Part shown: in pieces, positions 33,451-43,475 of the stretch
How the letters are laid out: the number at the start of each line of letters is the position of its first letter
Numbering within the stretch: the first letter of the stretch is position 1
Origin: Thiococcus pfennigii
GTDB taxonomy: Bacteria > Pseudomonadota > Gammaproteobacteria > Chromatiales > Chromatiaceae
Assembly (NCBI RefSeq): GCF_016583835.1
Contig: NZ_NRRW01000005.1
Span: 52,429 to 116,428, forward strand
Direction: 5' to 3'
Length of the DNA stretch: 64,000 nucleotides
The notes under the pieces: generated by a model
What the model was told of the DNA's origin: nothing
The model's database searches: none
Seen by the model: only the letters and a program-made list of their open reading frames with translations
Translations under genes and position numbers: made by a program

Positions 33451-34976
33451 CAGGGGACCTCCCGTGGGATCCGCGCCGAGGCCGGCGCCTCGCCGAGCAC
33501 GGCCTCGATGTAGCCGGCCGTGTCCCTCGTTTGCACGGCGGTGGCCCGGGCGAACTCGGACATCGGGCCGCCGAAGATCACGAGCGCCGGGCTCGCCGCG
33601 AGCAGGAGCAGCGCCGGGACGAGCCGGCGCGGCGCCGGCGCCTTGCAGGATTCGGAAACGCCGCCGCGCCAGAAGAGATCGCTGCCGGCGCGGGTCATGC
33701 TGACCAGGATCAGCAGCCCCGAGAGCAGCACCGTCGTCCAGATCCAGGGCGCCCAAGGGGTCGTCCGGGCGGCGTCGAGGATCAGGAGCTTGCCGATCAG
33801 ACCGCTCAACGGCGGCATGCCGACCACGGCGATGGCGGCGATGAAGAAGAGCACGGCGAGCGGTCCGCTGCCGGCCGGCCGCTCGTCGTCGGAGCTGATC
33901 AGCGCCGCGCGCGGGCGGCCATGGGCGATCAGATCGGCGAGCAGGAACAGGGCGCCGGTGACGAGGGTCGTGTGGACCAGGTAGAAGAGGGCGCCGGTGA
34001 GGCCGGCGGTGCTGTCGAGGCCGACCGCGATCAACAGCGTGCCGACCGAGACCATGACCAGATAGGCGACCTTCTGACGCAGGTCGCGGCTGGCCATGGC
34101 CCCGACGGTGCCGGCCGCCATGGTCGCCAGGGCGGCGCCCGCGAGCCAAGGCCCGGCGACGCCGGCGAGCGGCCCGTCGCCGTGACCGAATAGGCCGAAG
34201 ACGCGCACGATCGCATAGACGCCGACCTTGGTCATGATCGCGAAGAGGGCGGCGACCGGGGCCGCGGCGTGGCCGTAGGCGTGCGGCAGCCAGAAGTGCA
34301 GCGGCAACACGGCCGCCTTCAGCGCGAAGACGCCGAGGAGCAGCAGGGCGCCAGCCTCGGCGAGGGCCGCGTCGGCCGGGTCGAGCGTCGCCAGCACGCG
34401 ACCGAGGTCGGCCATGTTCAGGGTGCCGGTGACGGCGTAGAGGATGCCGATCGCGATCAAGAAGAGCGACGAGCCGATCAGATTGAGTACGACATAGTGC
34501 AGGCCGGCGCGGGTGCGCTGGCGGCCGCCGCCGTGCAGCAGCAGACCGTACGAGGCGATCAGCAGGATCTCGAAGAAGACGAACAGGTTGAACAGATCCC
34601 CGGTCAGGAAGGCGCCGTTGAGCCCGAGGAGCTGGAACTGGAACAGGGCGTGGAAGAGCGGTCCGTCGCGGTCGCCTCCCTGGAGCGCGTAGGCCATGGT
34701 CGCGAGCGCGAGCACCGAGGTGAGCGCGACGAGCAGCGCCGCGAGCCGGTCGAGGACCAGCACGATCCCGAACGGCGCCGGCCAGTCGCCGACCAGGTAG
34801 ACCTGGATCTCGCCCTGCCCGGCGAGCGCGACGAGTTGCAGCGAGACGTCGAGCAGGATCGCCAGGGCGATCAGGCTGACACTGCGGCGCAGGCGTAGCG
34901 AGGTGCGCTCGGCGATCAGCAGCAGCGCCCCGGCGGCGAGCGGGATGAGCAGCGGTGCGAGGAGGAGATGATTCAT
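33450..34976 (-). CDS. mrpD: Na+/H+ antiporter subunit D
   Basis: 508-residue polytopic membrane protein homologous to complex I antiporter-like subunits (NuoM/NuoN). The conserved membrane glutamate lies in FNLFVFFEILLIASYGLLL and the lysine-rich region follows in LKAAVLPLHFWLPHAY. It couples proton translocation to sodium export with MrpA. It overlaps mrpC by 4 bases and mrpE by 1. Confidence 0.94.
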   Translation of the reverse strand: MNHLLLAPLLIPLAAGALLLIAERTSLRLRRSVSLIALAILLDVSLQLVALAGQGEIQVYLVGDWPAPFGIVLVLDRLAALLVALTSVLALATMAYALQGGDRDGPLFHALFQFQLLGLNGAFLTGDLFNLFVFFEILLIASYGLLLHGGGRQRTRAGLHYVVLNLIGSSLFLIAIGILYAVTGTLNMADLGRVLATLDPADAALAEAGALLLLGVFALKAAVLPLHFWLPHAYGHAAAPVAALFAIMTKVGVYAIVRVFGLFGHGDGPLAGVAGPWLAGAALATMAAGTVGAMASRDLRQKVAYLVMVSVGTLLIAVGLDSTAGLTGALFYLVHTTLVTGALFLLADLIAHGRPRAALISSDDERPAGSGPLAVLFFIAAIAVVGMPPLSGLIGKLLILDAARTTPWAPWIWTTVLLSGLLILVSMTRAGSDLFWRGGVSESCKAPAPRRLVPALLLLAASPALVIFGGPMSEFARATAVQTRDTAGYIEAVLGEAPASARIPREVP

Positions 34977-35344
34977 CGGTCCTCCTCCTTGTCGGCGTCG
35001 TCGGGTGACTCGTCATCGAGGGTGGCGCCCGTCTCGTCGACGTGTTCGGAACCGAGCTCGGCGCGGGCGCGCAGGGCGAGCACGACGACGAAGGCTGTCA
35101 TCGCGAAGCCGATCACGATGGCGGTCAGGACCAGCGCCTGCGGCAGCGGATCCGTGTAGGGTGGCCCCGCGGCGATCAGTGCCGGGCGATTGCGTGCCAG
35201 GCCGCCGCTGGCGAAGAGGAAGAGGTTCGTCGCGTAGGACAGCAGGACCAGCCCGAGGACGACCGAGAAGGTCTGGGCGCGCAGCACCAGATAGAGACCG
35301 CCGGCGACCAGGACGCCGATCGCGATCGCGAGCAACAGCTCCAT
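34973..35344 (-). CDS. mrpC: Na+/H+ antiporter subunit C
   Basis: 123 residues, NuoK-like, with three membrane segments (VLGLVLLSYATNLFLFASGG and PLPQALVLTAIVIGFAMTAF are the recognisable parts). The tail is acidic (DETGATLDDESPDDADKEED). The ATG at 35344 shares one base with the mrpA stop region; a TTG one codon earlier also exists. Confidence 0.92.
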   Translation of the reverse strand: MELLLAIAIGVLVAGGLYLVLRAQTFSVVLGLVLLSYATNLFLFASGGLARNRPALIAAGPPYTDPLPQALVLTAIVIGFAMTAFVVVLALRARAELGSEHVDETGATLDDESPDDADKEEDR

Positions 35345-38148
35345 CAATCCTCCCCCCTCGGCGACATGTTCGCGGCGCCGGGGCGGTTCAGCCGCCCGAG
35401 CCCCTCCAGGATCAGCATCACGGTGCCGAGGACGACGAGGAAGACGCCGATGTCGAAGGCCAGGGCGCTGGCCAGTTCGAGGTCGCCGAGGATGGAGACG
35501 TGCGGGTGCAGGGTCGCCGAGGTCAGGAACGGCCGGTCGAAGGCGAGCGAGCCGAGGCCGGTCGCGGCGGCGAGCAGGAGGCCGACGCCGACCAGCGCGA
35601 AATAGCTCACCCGTAGCCGCGCCTCGGTCCAGGCGAGGCCGCTCGCGAGGAGTTGGAGGATCAGCCCGACCGCGGCGACCAGGCCGGCGATGAAGCCGCC
35701 GCCCGGGCTGTTGTGGCCGCGCAGCAGGATGAAGACCGCGACGGTCAGGGCCAGCGGCAGCAGGGGCCGGCTCATCGCCGCCATGATCAGCGGATGGCGG
35801 TCGTCGGCCCAGGGCCGGCCGGTCGGATCGCCGGCCCGGATCGGCAGGCGTAACCGCCAGAGGAGCGCGACGATGGCGGTCGCGGCGATCGCGAGCACGG
35901 TGATCTCCCCGAGGGTGTCGAGGCCGCGGAAGTCGACGAGGATCACGTTGACGACATTCTGCCCGCCGCCGAACGGCTTGGAGAAGGCCAGGAAGTAGTC
36001 CGAGATCGACGGCGTGGTGCGGGTCATCAGGGCGAAGGCGACGATCGCCGTACCCAGGCCCGCGACGGCGGCGAGGGTCAGGTCGCGCCGGTGCCGCCAG
36101 CGCGAGACGCTCAGGGCCGGGTCGCCAGGCAGGAAGAAGAGGGCCAACAGCATCAGCACGGTCGTGATCAGCTCCACCGAGAGCTGGGTCAAGGCCAGAT
36201 CCGGCGCCGAGAAATGGATGAAGGTCAGCGTCACCATCAGGCCGACCAGGCTGATGACGATCAGCGCGCGCAGCCGCTGCCGGCGCACCCTGACCGTGGC
36301 CAGCGTGGCGACGGCGAGGACGAGGAGGATCGTCGCCGCGATCCCGTCGAGCGGTGTCGGCGCGCGCTCGCCGGCGAGGTGGAAATCGCCGAGCAGCAGT
36401 GGCGTCGCCGCGAGGACGATGGTGGTGCCGATCAGCCAGGCGACGTAGCGACGCAGGGACTCGTTGTCGATGCGGGCGATCAGGTCGTTGGCCAGTTGCC
36501 GGACCCGCAGCACCGTGTACTGGAACGCCGCGGCCCCGGAGGTGCGTGGGAAGTAGCGGTCGTGGGCGGCGAATAGCCGCTGGCGTTGGCTGTAGAGGGC
36601 CAGGCCGCCGAGGAGCGCGATCAGACTCATCAGGAACGGCAGCGACAGTCCGTGCCAGATGGCCAGGCTGAAGTCCGGCGAGAATCCGAGCAGGCTATCG
36701 ACCCCGACGTCGAGGATCGGGCGCACCGTCTGGGCCGGGACGATGCCGATCAGCAGGCAGGCGGCGACCAGGACCGCGACCGGGATCTTCATCCAGAACG
36801 GCGGCTCGTGGGGGGTGCGGGGCAGATCGATCGGCGCGCCGTTGAAGAAGACGTCGTGGATGAAACGCATCGAGTAGGCGACGGCGAAGATGCCGGCCAG
36901 GGTCGCGGCCGTCGGGATCAGCCAGTTGAGAGGGCCGAGCCAGTCGGTGTGGACCGTCTCGGCGAAGAACATCTCCTTGCTCAGGAAGCCGTTGAGCAGC
37001 GGCACGCCGGCCATCGCCGCGGCCGCGACCATCGCCAGCGTCGCCGTATAGGGCATGAAGCGCCAGAGGCCGTTGATCTGGCGCATATCGCGCGTGCCGG
37101 TCTCGTGATCGATGATGCCGGCGGCCATGAACAGCGAGGCCTTGAACACGGCGTGGTTGCCGACGTGGAAGAGGGCGGCGACGGCCCCGAGCGGGGTGCC
37201 GAGCCCGAACAGAAACGTGATCAGGCCGAGGTGGCTGATCGTCGAGTAGGCGAGCAGGCCCTTGAGGTCATGTTTGAAGATGGCGATGTAGGCGCCGAAC
37301 AGCAGCGTGAACATCCCGACGCCGCCGACCAGATAGAACCAGGTCTCGGTACCGGAGAAGACCGGGAAGAGGCGGGCGAGGAGGAAGACGCCGGCCTTCA
37401 CCATGGTCGCCGAGTGCAGATAGGCCGACACCGGCGTCGGTGCCGACATCGCGTTCGGCAGCCAGAAGTGGAACGGGAACTGGGCCGATTTCGTGAAGGC
37501 CCCGGCGAGGATCAGCAGCAGGGCCGGCAGGTGCAGCGGGTGTTCGCGGACGAGATCCCCGGAGGCCAGCACGACCGAGAGCTCGAAGCTGCCGACGATG
37601 GCACCGAGCAACAGGAAACCGGCGAGGAGCGCGAGGCCCCCACCGGCGGTGATCGCCAGCGCCATCCGTGCCCCCTGCCGGGCGACGCGGGTCTGCGGGT
37701 TATAGGCGATCAGGAGGAAGGAGCTGAGACTCGTCAGCTCCCAGAAGATCAGCAGCAGGAGCAGGTTGTCGGAGAGGACGATGCCGAGCATCGCCCCCTG
37801 GAAGAGCAGGAGCAGCGCGTAGAAGCGGCCCAGACCGTCCTTCGCCGGCAGGTAATAGAAGGCGTAGAGGAAGACCAGCAGGCCGATGCCTGTGATCAGC
37901 AGCACGAACAGCAGCGCGAGGCCGTCGAGTCGGAACGACAACGACAGCCCGAGCAGCGGGATCCAGTCGCGGTGGCTGTGGATCTCTCCACCGGCGAGGA
38001 CCTGGGGCGTGAGCCACAGGGTGATCGCCAGCGCCGCGCTCGTGACCAGGGCGGCCGCCCAGGCGGGTGCCGGCCGGCCGTGGCGGGCGACGAGGGGCGG
38101 CAGCGCGGCCCCGAGCAGCGGGAGCAGGATGATCGCGGCGATTGGCAT
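35344..38148 (-). CDS. mrpA: Na+/H+ antiporter subunit A fused to B
   Basis: 934 residues, the first gene of the Mrp operon. The N-terminal part is NuoL-like with [19 protein letters not shown] and [20 protein letters not shown]. The C-terminal ~140 residues correspond to MrpB ([20 protein letters not shown]), so A and B are one polypeptide, as in the Pha-type antiporters. The gene order A(B)-C-D-E-F-G with mostly overlapping stops and starts shows a single transcript. In a salt-adapted cell this system exports Na+ and holds internal pH. Confidence 0.95.
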   Translation of the reverse strand: MPIAAIILLPLLGAALPPLVARHGRPAPAWAAALVTSAALAITLWLTPQVLAGGEIHSHRDWIPLLGLSLSFRLDGLALLFVLLITGIGLLVFLYAFYYLPAKDGLGRFYALLLLFQGAMLGIVLSDNLLLLLIFWELTSLSSFLLIAYNPQTRVARQGARMALAITAGGGLALLAGFLLLGAIVGSFELSVVLASGDLVREHPLHLPALLLILAGAFTKSAQFPFHFWLPNAMSAPTPVSAYLHSATMVKAGVFLLARLFPVFSGTETWFYLVGGVGMFTLLFGAYIAIFKHDLKGLLAYSTISHLGLITFLFGLGTPLGAVAALFHVGNHAVFKASLFMAAGIIDHETGTRDMRQINGLWRFMPYTATLAMVAAAAMAGVPLLNGFLSKEMFFAETVHTDWLGPLNWLIPTAATLAGIFAVAYSMRFIHDVFFNGAPIDLPRTPHEPPFWMKIPVAVLVAACLLIGIVPAQTVRPILDVGVDSLLGFSPDFSLAIWHGLSLPFLMSLIALLGGLALYSQRQRLFAAHDRYFPRTSGAAAFQYTVLRVRQLANDLIARIDNESLRRYVAWLIGTTIVLAATPLLLGDFHLAGERAPTPLDGIAATILLVLAVATLATVRVRRQRLRALIVISLVGLMVTLTFIHFSAPDLALTQLSVELITTVLMLLALFFLPGDPALSVSRWRHRRDLTLAAVAGLGTAIVAFALMTRTTPSISDYFLAFSKPFGGGQNVVNVILVDFRGLDTLGEITVLAIAATAIVALLWRLRLPIRAGDPTGRPWADDRHPLIMAAMSRPLLPLALTVAVFILLRGHNSPGGGFIAGLVAAVGLILQLLASGLAWTEARLRVSYFALVGVGLLLAAATGLGSLAFDRPFLTSATLHPHVSILGDLELASALAFDIGVFLVVLGTVMLILEGLGRLNRPGAANMSPRGED

Positions 38149-38411
38149 GGAATCGATGACTGGTGGACGGGCTCAAGGATTCGACGTGAACACCGCAGGG
38201 CAAGCCGACCGGCCGAAGCCCGTCGCGCCCGCGGTGCGCCTATGTCGCCGCGACCTCCGTGTGTGAAGATGCTCGTTCTGGTGCCGAAGCGATCGGTCGC
38301 CCGAGCGCCCACCCCGACGGTGTCGGTCGATCGTGGCGCTCGGGATGGCTCGATTATGCCACGGCGCAGGGCGTCGATGCAGGCAGTCCGCCGGTGCCTC
38401 AGGGCGGGCCA

Positions 38412-38804
38412 CTAGTCGACCGGCTCGCCCTCCTCGTCGAGGTAGACCAGGTTGGCGGCGCGCTCGACCTCGGCGGTGTAGGTCAACGCGGGGCCACCGC
38501 CCATCATGATGGCGACCGCGCAGGTCTCCATGACCTCCTCGAGGGTCACGCCGACGGCCTTGCAGGCCCGCACATGCATGATGATGCAGTAGTGGCAGCG
38601 CAGCACGATGGCCATGCCGAGCGACATCAGTTCCTTCTGCTTGCGGCTCAAGGCGCCGGGCTTCATCGCCTCGCGCATGAAGGCCTGCGTGGCCCCCATC
38701 GTCGCTGGCTGGTACTCGGCCATCAGTTCGAGGCCGCGGTGGGCGTGCTCTAGGACCTTCTTGGCGCTGTCGGATCCCTTGGGTTTTCTGGCTGTGTCGG
38801 ACAT
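38412..38804 (-). CDS. AhpD-like / carboxymuconolactone decarboxylase family protein
   Basis: 130 residues of the CMD/AhpD fold. The redox-active motif is MAIVLRCHYCIIMHVRAC, with a CxxC followed by histidine, as in alkylhydroperoxidase AhpD-like proteins; these work in peroxide defence or as unknown thiol enzymes. The ending PALTYTAEVERAANLV is also typical. It is monocistronic, between the Mrp operon and dmeF. Its upstream region (to about 38880) is unusually AT-rich and probably holds its promoter. Confidence 0.88.
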   Translation of the reverse strand: MSDTARKPKGSDSAKKVLEHAHRGLELMAEYQPATMGATQAFMREAMKPGALSRKQKELMSLGMAIVLRCHYCIIMHVRACKAVGVTLEEVMETCAVAIMMGGGPALTYTAEVERAANLVYLDEEGEPVD

Positions 38805-39061
38805 CTTGAAAGCGGCTCCAGTCGATACGGCTATGGAAGAATATCCATATATTATTATTTTTTCATTAATAAACGCGTCACGGCATTCTGTTTCTCAATG
38901 ATTGCTGCGGTGGCCGGGCAATCCTCGGCCGTGGTCCTGTGGGGTGCGGCGATCGCCGGTCGCGCTGGCCGACGCGGTGCGCAGATGGCGGCGGCCCGTG
39001 CTGGCCGTGCAGCGAGTCGACGGGGGTGTGGCGTGGGTGTCCTGAGGTCGGGGGCGGCGGC

Positions 39062-40060
39062 TCAGGCCGGCCGGGGCTGTGTGTCATTGGCCGCGCGGCA
39101 GGCGGCCTGGCGGCACTGGTTGACCTCGACGGTCACATGCACCAGCCCAGGCACCCGTGCGAGGCGCTGACGGTAGTGCTCGGGCGGGTTCGGCTGGTGG
39201 GTCACGAGCGAGACGATGCAGGCGCGTCCGGCCGGGGCGATGCGCCAGATGTGCAGATCGGCGATCTCGGTGTCCGAGTCGCTCTCGAGGGCCTGGCGGA
39301 TCGCCTCGGTGATCTGGTCGTGATCCCCGGCGTCGAGCAGCACCTGGGCGCTCTCGCGGGCGAGCCCGAAGGCCCAGCGGCCGATCAGCAGGGCCCCGGC
39401 GATGCCCATCAGCGGGTCGAGGAATGACCACCCGTAGGCGAGCGCGAGACCGAGGGCGGCTAGGGCCAGGACCGAGGTGAGCGCGTCGGCGAGGACATGC
39501 AGGTAAGCGGCCTTGAGATTGTGATCCTGCAACCGGCCCGTGACGGAGGCCCGACCCTCGGCGTCGTGCCCGTGCCCGTGCCCGTGACTGTGGTCGTGAC
39601 TGTGCCCATGGTGCCCAAGCAGCCAGGCGCTCGCCAGGTTCACGACGAGACCGAAGGCGGCGACCGCGATCGCCTCCTCGTAGTGGATCTCGACCGGATC
39701 GACCAGGCGCGAGATGGATTCGACGGCCATCCAGAGCGCCCCAGCGGCGAGTAGCAGGGCGCTCGAATAGCCGGCCAGCGACGAGACCTTGCCGGTGCCG
39801 AAGGTGAAGCGCGGGTCGCTGCCGCGACGCCGGGCGAAGGCGTAGGCGTAGGCCGCGATGCCGAGCGCCGCGGCGTGACTGCCCATGTGCCAGCCATCGG
39901 CGAGTAGGGCCATCGAGCCCGTCAGCCAGCCGGCGATGAGTTCGATGGCCATCGCCGCCAGGGTCAGGGCGATGACCCAGTGGGTGCGCCGCTCGGCCTG
40001 GCGCTGGCCGGCCGTCGCGTAGTCGTGGGAGTGGCGCCAGCGGCTCAGGTCGTGGTGCAT
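39062..40060 (-). CDS. dmeF: Cation diffusion facilitator, Co(II)/Ni(II) exporter DmeF
   Basis: 332-residue CDF transporter. The N-terminus (HHDLSRWRHSHDY) and ADGWHMGSHAAALG are characteristic of the DmeF subgroup. Six membrane segments are expected. Metal-site residues are visible as the HxxxD-type pairs in the second and fifth segments (LLADGWHMGSH and HVLADALTS). The loop between segments four and five is histidine-rich (HHGHSHDHSHGHGHGHD). The ATG at 40060 is used because the upstream frame is arginine-rich nonsense. It follows feoC by 70 bases on the same strand, linking iron uptake with efflux of competing metals. Confidence 0.9.
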   Translation of the reverse strand: MHHDLSRWRHSHDYATAGQRQAERRTHWVIALTLAAMAIELIAGWLTGSMALLADGWHMGSHAAALGIAAYAYAFARRRGSDPRFTFGTGKVSSLAGYSSALLLAAGALWMAVESISRLVDPVEIHYEEAIAVAAFGLVVNLASAWLLGHHGHSHDHSHGHGHGHDAEGRASVTGRLQDHNLKAAYLHVLADALTSVLALAALGLALAYGWSFLDPLMGIAGALLIGRWAFGLARESAQVLLDAGDHDQITEAIRQALESDSDTEIADLHIWRIAPAGRACIVSLVTHQPNPPEHYRQRLARVPGLVHVTVEVNQCRQAACRAANDTQPRPA

Positions 40061-40130
40061 GCGCGCCCCGGTTCCGCGATGGCCGACTGCTCGGGCCGGG
40101 CCGTCCGCGCCATCCGGTCCGGCCGAGACA

Positions 40131-40376
40131 TCACTGGCGGGTTGGCGCTGGCGCCTCGCCGAGCCACTCCCAGGCCTCGAGGCTCGCCGGGTCGCAGTGA
40201 CCGCAGCCGGAGCGGCAGCCGGCGGCCCCCGCGATCCGCCGCACGCGGCCCTTGCGCTCGAGGGTCGCGAGCATCCCGCGCACGGCATCGGGGCTCGCGC
40301 CGAAGCGGTGCGAGAGGTCCAGCAGGGCGACCCGCTGATGGCGGGCCAGGTAGGTCGTGAGTTCCGATAGGATCAT
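40131..40376 (-). CDS. feoC: FeoC-like regulator
   Basis: 81 residues. A small winged helix (LTTYLARHQRVALLDLSHRF, then AVRGMLATLERKGRVRRI) is followed by a cysteine cluster CRSGCGHCD, where FeoC proteins can hold an iron-sulfur cluster. It starts 24 bases after feoB ends. FeoC is thought to modulate FeoB stability or feo transcription. Confidence 0.85.
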   Translation of the reverse strand: MILSELTTYLARHQRVALLDLSHRFGASPDAVRGMLATLERKGRVRRIAGAAGCRSGCGHCDPASLEAWEWLGEAPAPTRQ

Positions 40377-40400
40377 CGCTTGCCCTCCGCGGTCGGTCGC

Positions 40401-42761
40401 TCAGGAGGCCCGCCCGGTCTGCGCCGTCGCAGGCGGGACGCGTCTCGCCCACAGCCGCATCGTGACCACGGCGGCCGTGAACAGGGCCAGCACGATGCCG
40501 ATCCAGGTGGCCGAGCTGGCCGGGTCGCGCGAGAAGATGGCCGTCTGGTAGAACAGGGTCGCCACCAGGTAGCCCATGCCCGTGGTCCAGGCGACGGCGA
40601 AGACGGTCCAGCCCGGCGTCGTCTCGCGGTAGATGGCGGCGATGGCCGCGACGCACGGGGCGTAGAGCAGGATGAAGAGCAGGTAGGCGAAGGCCCCGGC
40701 GGCCCCGTCGAAGCGTGCCGCCATCGCGCCGAAGGTCGTCGGGGTGACCTCCTGCGATTCGGCGGCGAGTCGCGGATCGCTGAGGTCGCCGACGTCCAGG
40801 CCCATCGGGTCGGACCAGGCGCCGACGGCACCGGCCAGGTTGGTCGGTACGGTCGCGAGGGCCGCCGCCAGCCCGCCGACCAGGTCGTAGGGCGCGCCTG
40901 CCTCCGCGTCGCCCGCCAGGCCAGCGTCGGCCAACGCGAGTGCCGAGTAGGTGGCGTCCAGCGTGCCGACGACGGCCTCCTTGGCGAGGATGCCGGTGAA
41001 GATGCCGACCGTCGCCGGCCAGTTCTCCTCGTCGAGGCCCATCGGGGCGAAGGCCGGGGCGAGCGTGCGGCCGATCTCGGCGAGCACCGAGCGGTCGCTG
41101 TCCTCGTTGCCGTAGCTGCCATCGGTGCCGAGGCTGTTGAGGACGTTGAGGACCAGGACCATCGGCACGATGATCCGCCCGGCGCGCACGACGAACCCCT
41201 GGGTGCGATCCAGGGTGCGCAGCGCCACGCCCTTCAACGTCGGCAGGTGGTAGGGCGGCAGCTCCATGACGAACGGCGTCGCCTCGCCCTTCAGCAGCGT
41301 GTTCTTCAGGATGAAGCCGGTCGCCACCGCGACCGCGATGCCGATCAGATACAGGCCGAAGACGACGTTCTGACCGCCGACCGGGAAGAAGGCGGCGGCG
41401 AACAGGACGTAGACGGGCAGGCGTGCCCCGCAGGACATGAAGGGCGCCATCAGGATGGTCAGGATGCGGTCGCGTTGGTTCTCCAACGTGCGGGTCGCCA
41501 TGATCGCCGGCACGTTGCAGCCGAAGCCGACCAGGAGGGGCACGAAGGACTTGCCCGGCAGGCCGATGGCGCGCATGAAGCGGTCGACGACGAAGGCGGC
41601 CCGCGCCATGTAGCCCGAGTCCTCGAGCACCGACAGAAAGATGTAGAGGAAGGCGATGATCGGGATGAAGGTCGCGACCACCTGGATGCCGCCGCCGAGC
41701 CCGTCGGCGAGGAGCAGGATCGACCACTCGGGGGCGTGCATCGCACCGAGCAGTTCGGCGGTCCCGTCGACGAAGAGCACCCCGGCGGCCTGATCGAACA
41801 GATCGATGAAGGCCCCGCCGATGTTGATCGTGAACATGAACATCAGGTACATCACGACCAGGAAGATCGGGATGCCCGCCAGGCGGTTGAGCATGACCCG
41901 GTCGATCCGGTCGGAGACGTTGCGTGGGATCTCGGCGGTGTGCCGGACGGCCGCCTGCGTCACGGCATGGGCGAAGCCGTAGCGGGCGTCGGCGAGCAAG
42001 ATGTCGACGTCATCGGCCTGCTCACCGAGGAGCGCCCGGACCTCGGCGGCGGGGATGCGCTCCCCGACGAGGCGCCGGGCCAGGTCGTCGCCCTCGAGCA
42101 GCCGGGTCGCGAGCCAGCGCGGCGGGTCGCCCTGCGCGCGGGCGATTGGCTCGAGCCGCGGGCGCAGGGTCGCGATCGCCGACTCCAGGACGCCGTCGTA
42201 GGTCAGCTCGAGCATCGGCGTCGGCGGATCGGCGACGCACTGGTGGAGCACCTGCTTGAGGTGGTGGATGCCCTCGCCGGTCGCCGCCGAGATCGGCACC
42301 ACCGGGCAGCCGAGGCGTGCCGAGATGGCCTCGACGTCGATCCGCAGGCCGCGCTCGCGGGCCGCGTCCATCATGTTCAGGGCCACGACCACGGGGCGGC
42401 GCATCTCGATCAGCTGGGTCGTCAGGTAGAGGTTGCGCTCGAGGTTGGTCGCATCGAGGATGTTGAGGATCAGGTCCGCCTCGCGGTCGTGGATGTAGTC
42501 GCGGGCGATGCGCTCATCGAGGGACAGATCGCGATCGGTGACGTCGAGCGAATAGGTGCCGGGCAGGTCGACGAGTTGGAAGTCGGCCCCGGAGAACCGA
42601 TAGCGGCCGGTCTTGCGCTCGACCGTCACCCCCGGCCAGTTGCCGACTCGTTGGCGCGAGCCGGTCAACGCGTTGAAGAGCGTCGTCTTGCCGCAGTTGG
42701 GGTTGCCGACGACGCCGATCGTGAACTGCTTGCCCTTGGGCGCCTGCACGTCGCCGCTCAT
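40401..42761 (-). CDS. feoB: Ferrous iron transporter FeoB
   Basis: 786-residue inner-membrane Fe(II) importer. The N-terminal G domain has G1 VGNPNCGKTTLFNAL, G3 DLPGTYSL and G4 LNMMDA. The membrane part has the gate-forming cysteines: SFVPLLVGFGCNVPAIMATR and FMSCGARLPVYVLF. It overlaps feoA by 4 bases (ATGA) and precedes feoC. Fe(II) uptake is used mainly under anoxic or micro-oxic conditions. Confidence 0.96.
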   Translation of the reverse strand: MSGDVQAPKGKQFTIGVVGNPNCGKTTLFNALTGSRQRVGNWPGVTVERKTGRYRFSGADFQLVDLPGTYSLDVTDRDLSLDERIARDYIHDREADLILNILDATNLERNLYLTTQLIEMRRPVVVALNMMDAARERGLRIDVEAISARLGCPVVPISAATGEGIHHLKQVLHQCVADPPTPMLELTYDGVLESAIATLRPRLEPIARAQGDPPRWLATRLLEGDDLARRLVGERIPAAEVRALLGEQADDVDILLADARYGFAHAVTQAAVRHTAEIPRNVSDRIDRVMLNRLAGIPIFLVVMYLMFMFTINIGGAFIDLFDQAAGVLFVDGTAELLGAMHAPEWSILLLADGLGGGIQVVATFIPIIAFLYIFLSVLEDSGYMARAAFVVDRFMRAIGLPGKSFVPLLVGFGCNVPAIMATRTLENQRDRILTILMAPFMSCGARLPVYVLFAAAFFPVGGQNVVFGLYLIGIAVAVATGFILKNTLLKGEATPFVMELPPYHLPTLKGVALRTLDRTQGFVVRAGRIIVPMVLVLNVLNSLGTDGSYGNEDSDRSVLAEIGRTLAPAFAPMGLDEENWPATVGIFTGILAKEAVVGTLDATYSALALADAGLAGDAEAGAPYDLVGGLAAALATVPTNLAGAVGAWSDPMGLDVGDLSDPRLAAESQEVTPTTFGAMAARFDGAAGAFAYLLFILLYAPCVAAIAAIYRETTPGWTVFAVAWTTGMGYLVATLFYQTAIFSRDPASSATWIGIVLALFTAAVVTMRLWARRVPPATAQTGRAS

Positions 42762-42994
42762 GCCAGACGCTCCATCCGCAGGGCCGCCGCCTCGTCCTTG
42801 CGCAGGCTGACGGAGGCGCCTCGCACGCGCACCTCGACTGGGTCGCCCATCGGCGCCACCCGCACCACCTGGAGCGTCACGCCTGGGGTCAGGCCCATCG
42901 ACAGGAGCTTGCGTCGGTAGGCGACGCCGCCCTCGGCGAATCCAAGCACGCGGCCCTGATCGCCGGCGCGCATCTCTCGCAACGTAACTGACAT
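42758..42994 (-). CDS. feoA: FeoA domain protein
   Basis: 78-residue SH3-like FeoA, a cytoplasmic partner of FeoB. Core: MRAGDQGRVLGFAEGGVAY, then LLSMGLTPGVTLQVVRVAPM and the ending SLRKDEAAALRM. The ATG at 42994 gives the family length; a longer frame upstream has no family features. It is coupled to feoB. Confidence 0.93.
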   Translation of the reverse strand: MSVTLREMRAGDQGRVLGFAEGGVAYRRKLLSMGLTPGVTLQVVRVAPMGDPVEVRVRGASVSLRKDEAAALRMERLA

Positions 42995-43088
42995 CTGATG
43001 ACTCGAGGCTCGCAACGGGGAAATGGCGGACCCTGTCCGGTCGATCGGTGGGGTGTTCGAAAGGCTCGGCAAGACAAGCGAGGCGCGA

Positions 43089-43475
43089 TCAGGCGACCGG
43101 CGCGACCAGGATCTTGGCGGCCATGCCGCCGCCGAGCGCGATGCGCGTCGCGCCGCGGGCGACGAGGAGCCCGCCGCCTTGGCGCTGCAGGACCCGCAAC
43201 TCGGTGCCGATGTTGAGGCCCAGATCGGTCAGGCGCAGCGCGAGACCCTTGCCGGCGCGCACCGCCAGGATGCGCACGGCCAGGCCCTCGTCGGCCATCA
43301 TCAACGGGAACCCCTTCGTCGCCACGGCCTCGGCCCGGGGGGGCTCGGCGTGTGCCGTCGAACCGGCAGGGATCTGGCTCGGTTGCCAGTCCACGGCCGG
43401 GGGCCGCTCGCCATCGCGGACGATCGGATCGAGGGCATCGAGGGGGAGGGTGAGGGTCGCGTCGGCCTGGTACAT
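43089..43475 (-). CDS. Second FeoA domain protein with N-terminal extension
   Basis: 128 residues from the ATG at 43475, preferred because GGAG lies 8-9 bases upstream; an ATG eight codons earlier (43499) is possible. The C-terminal ~75 residues are FeoA-like (VRILAVRAGKGLALRLTDLG, then TELRVLQRQGGGLLVARG). The first ~50 are proline/alanine-rich and probably disordered. It leads the feo operon, 94 bases upstream of feoA. Many feo operons carry two FeoA proteins; the role of the second is not settled. Confidence 0.88.
   Translation of the reverse strand: MYQADATLTLPLDALDPIVRDGERPPAVDWQPSQIPAGSTAHAEPPRAEAVATKGFPLMMADEGLAVRILAVRAGKGLALRLTDLGLNIGTELRVLQRQGGGLLVARGATRIALGGGMAAKILVAPVA

Noticed and set aside
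36586..38415. 609-residue plus-strand frame over mrpA
   Set aside because: Antisense of a membrane protein, giving an unnatural Glu/Gln/Arg-rich composition.
40380..42920. 846-residue plus-strand frame over feoB
   Set aside because: Antisense shadow; feoB motifs are unambiguous on the other strand.
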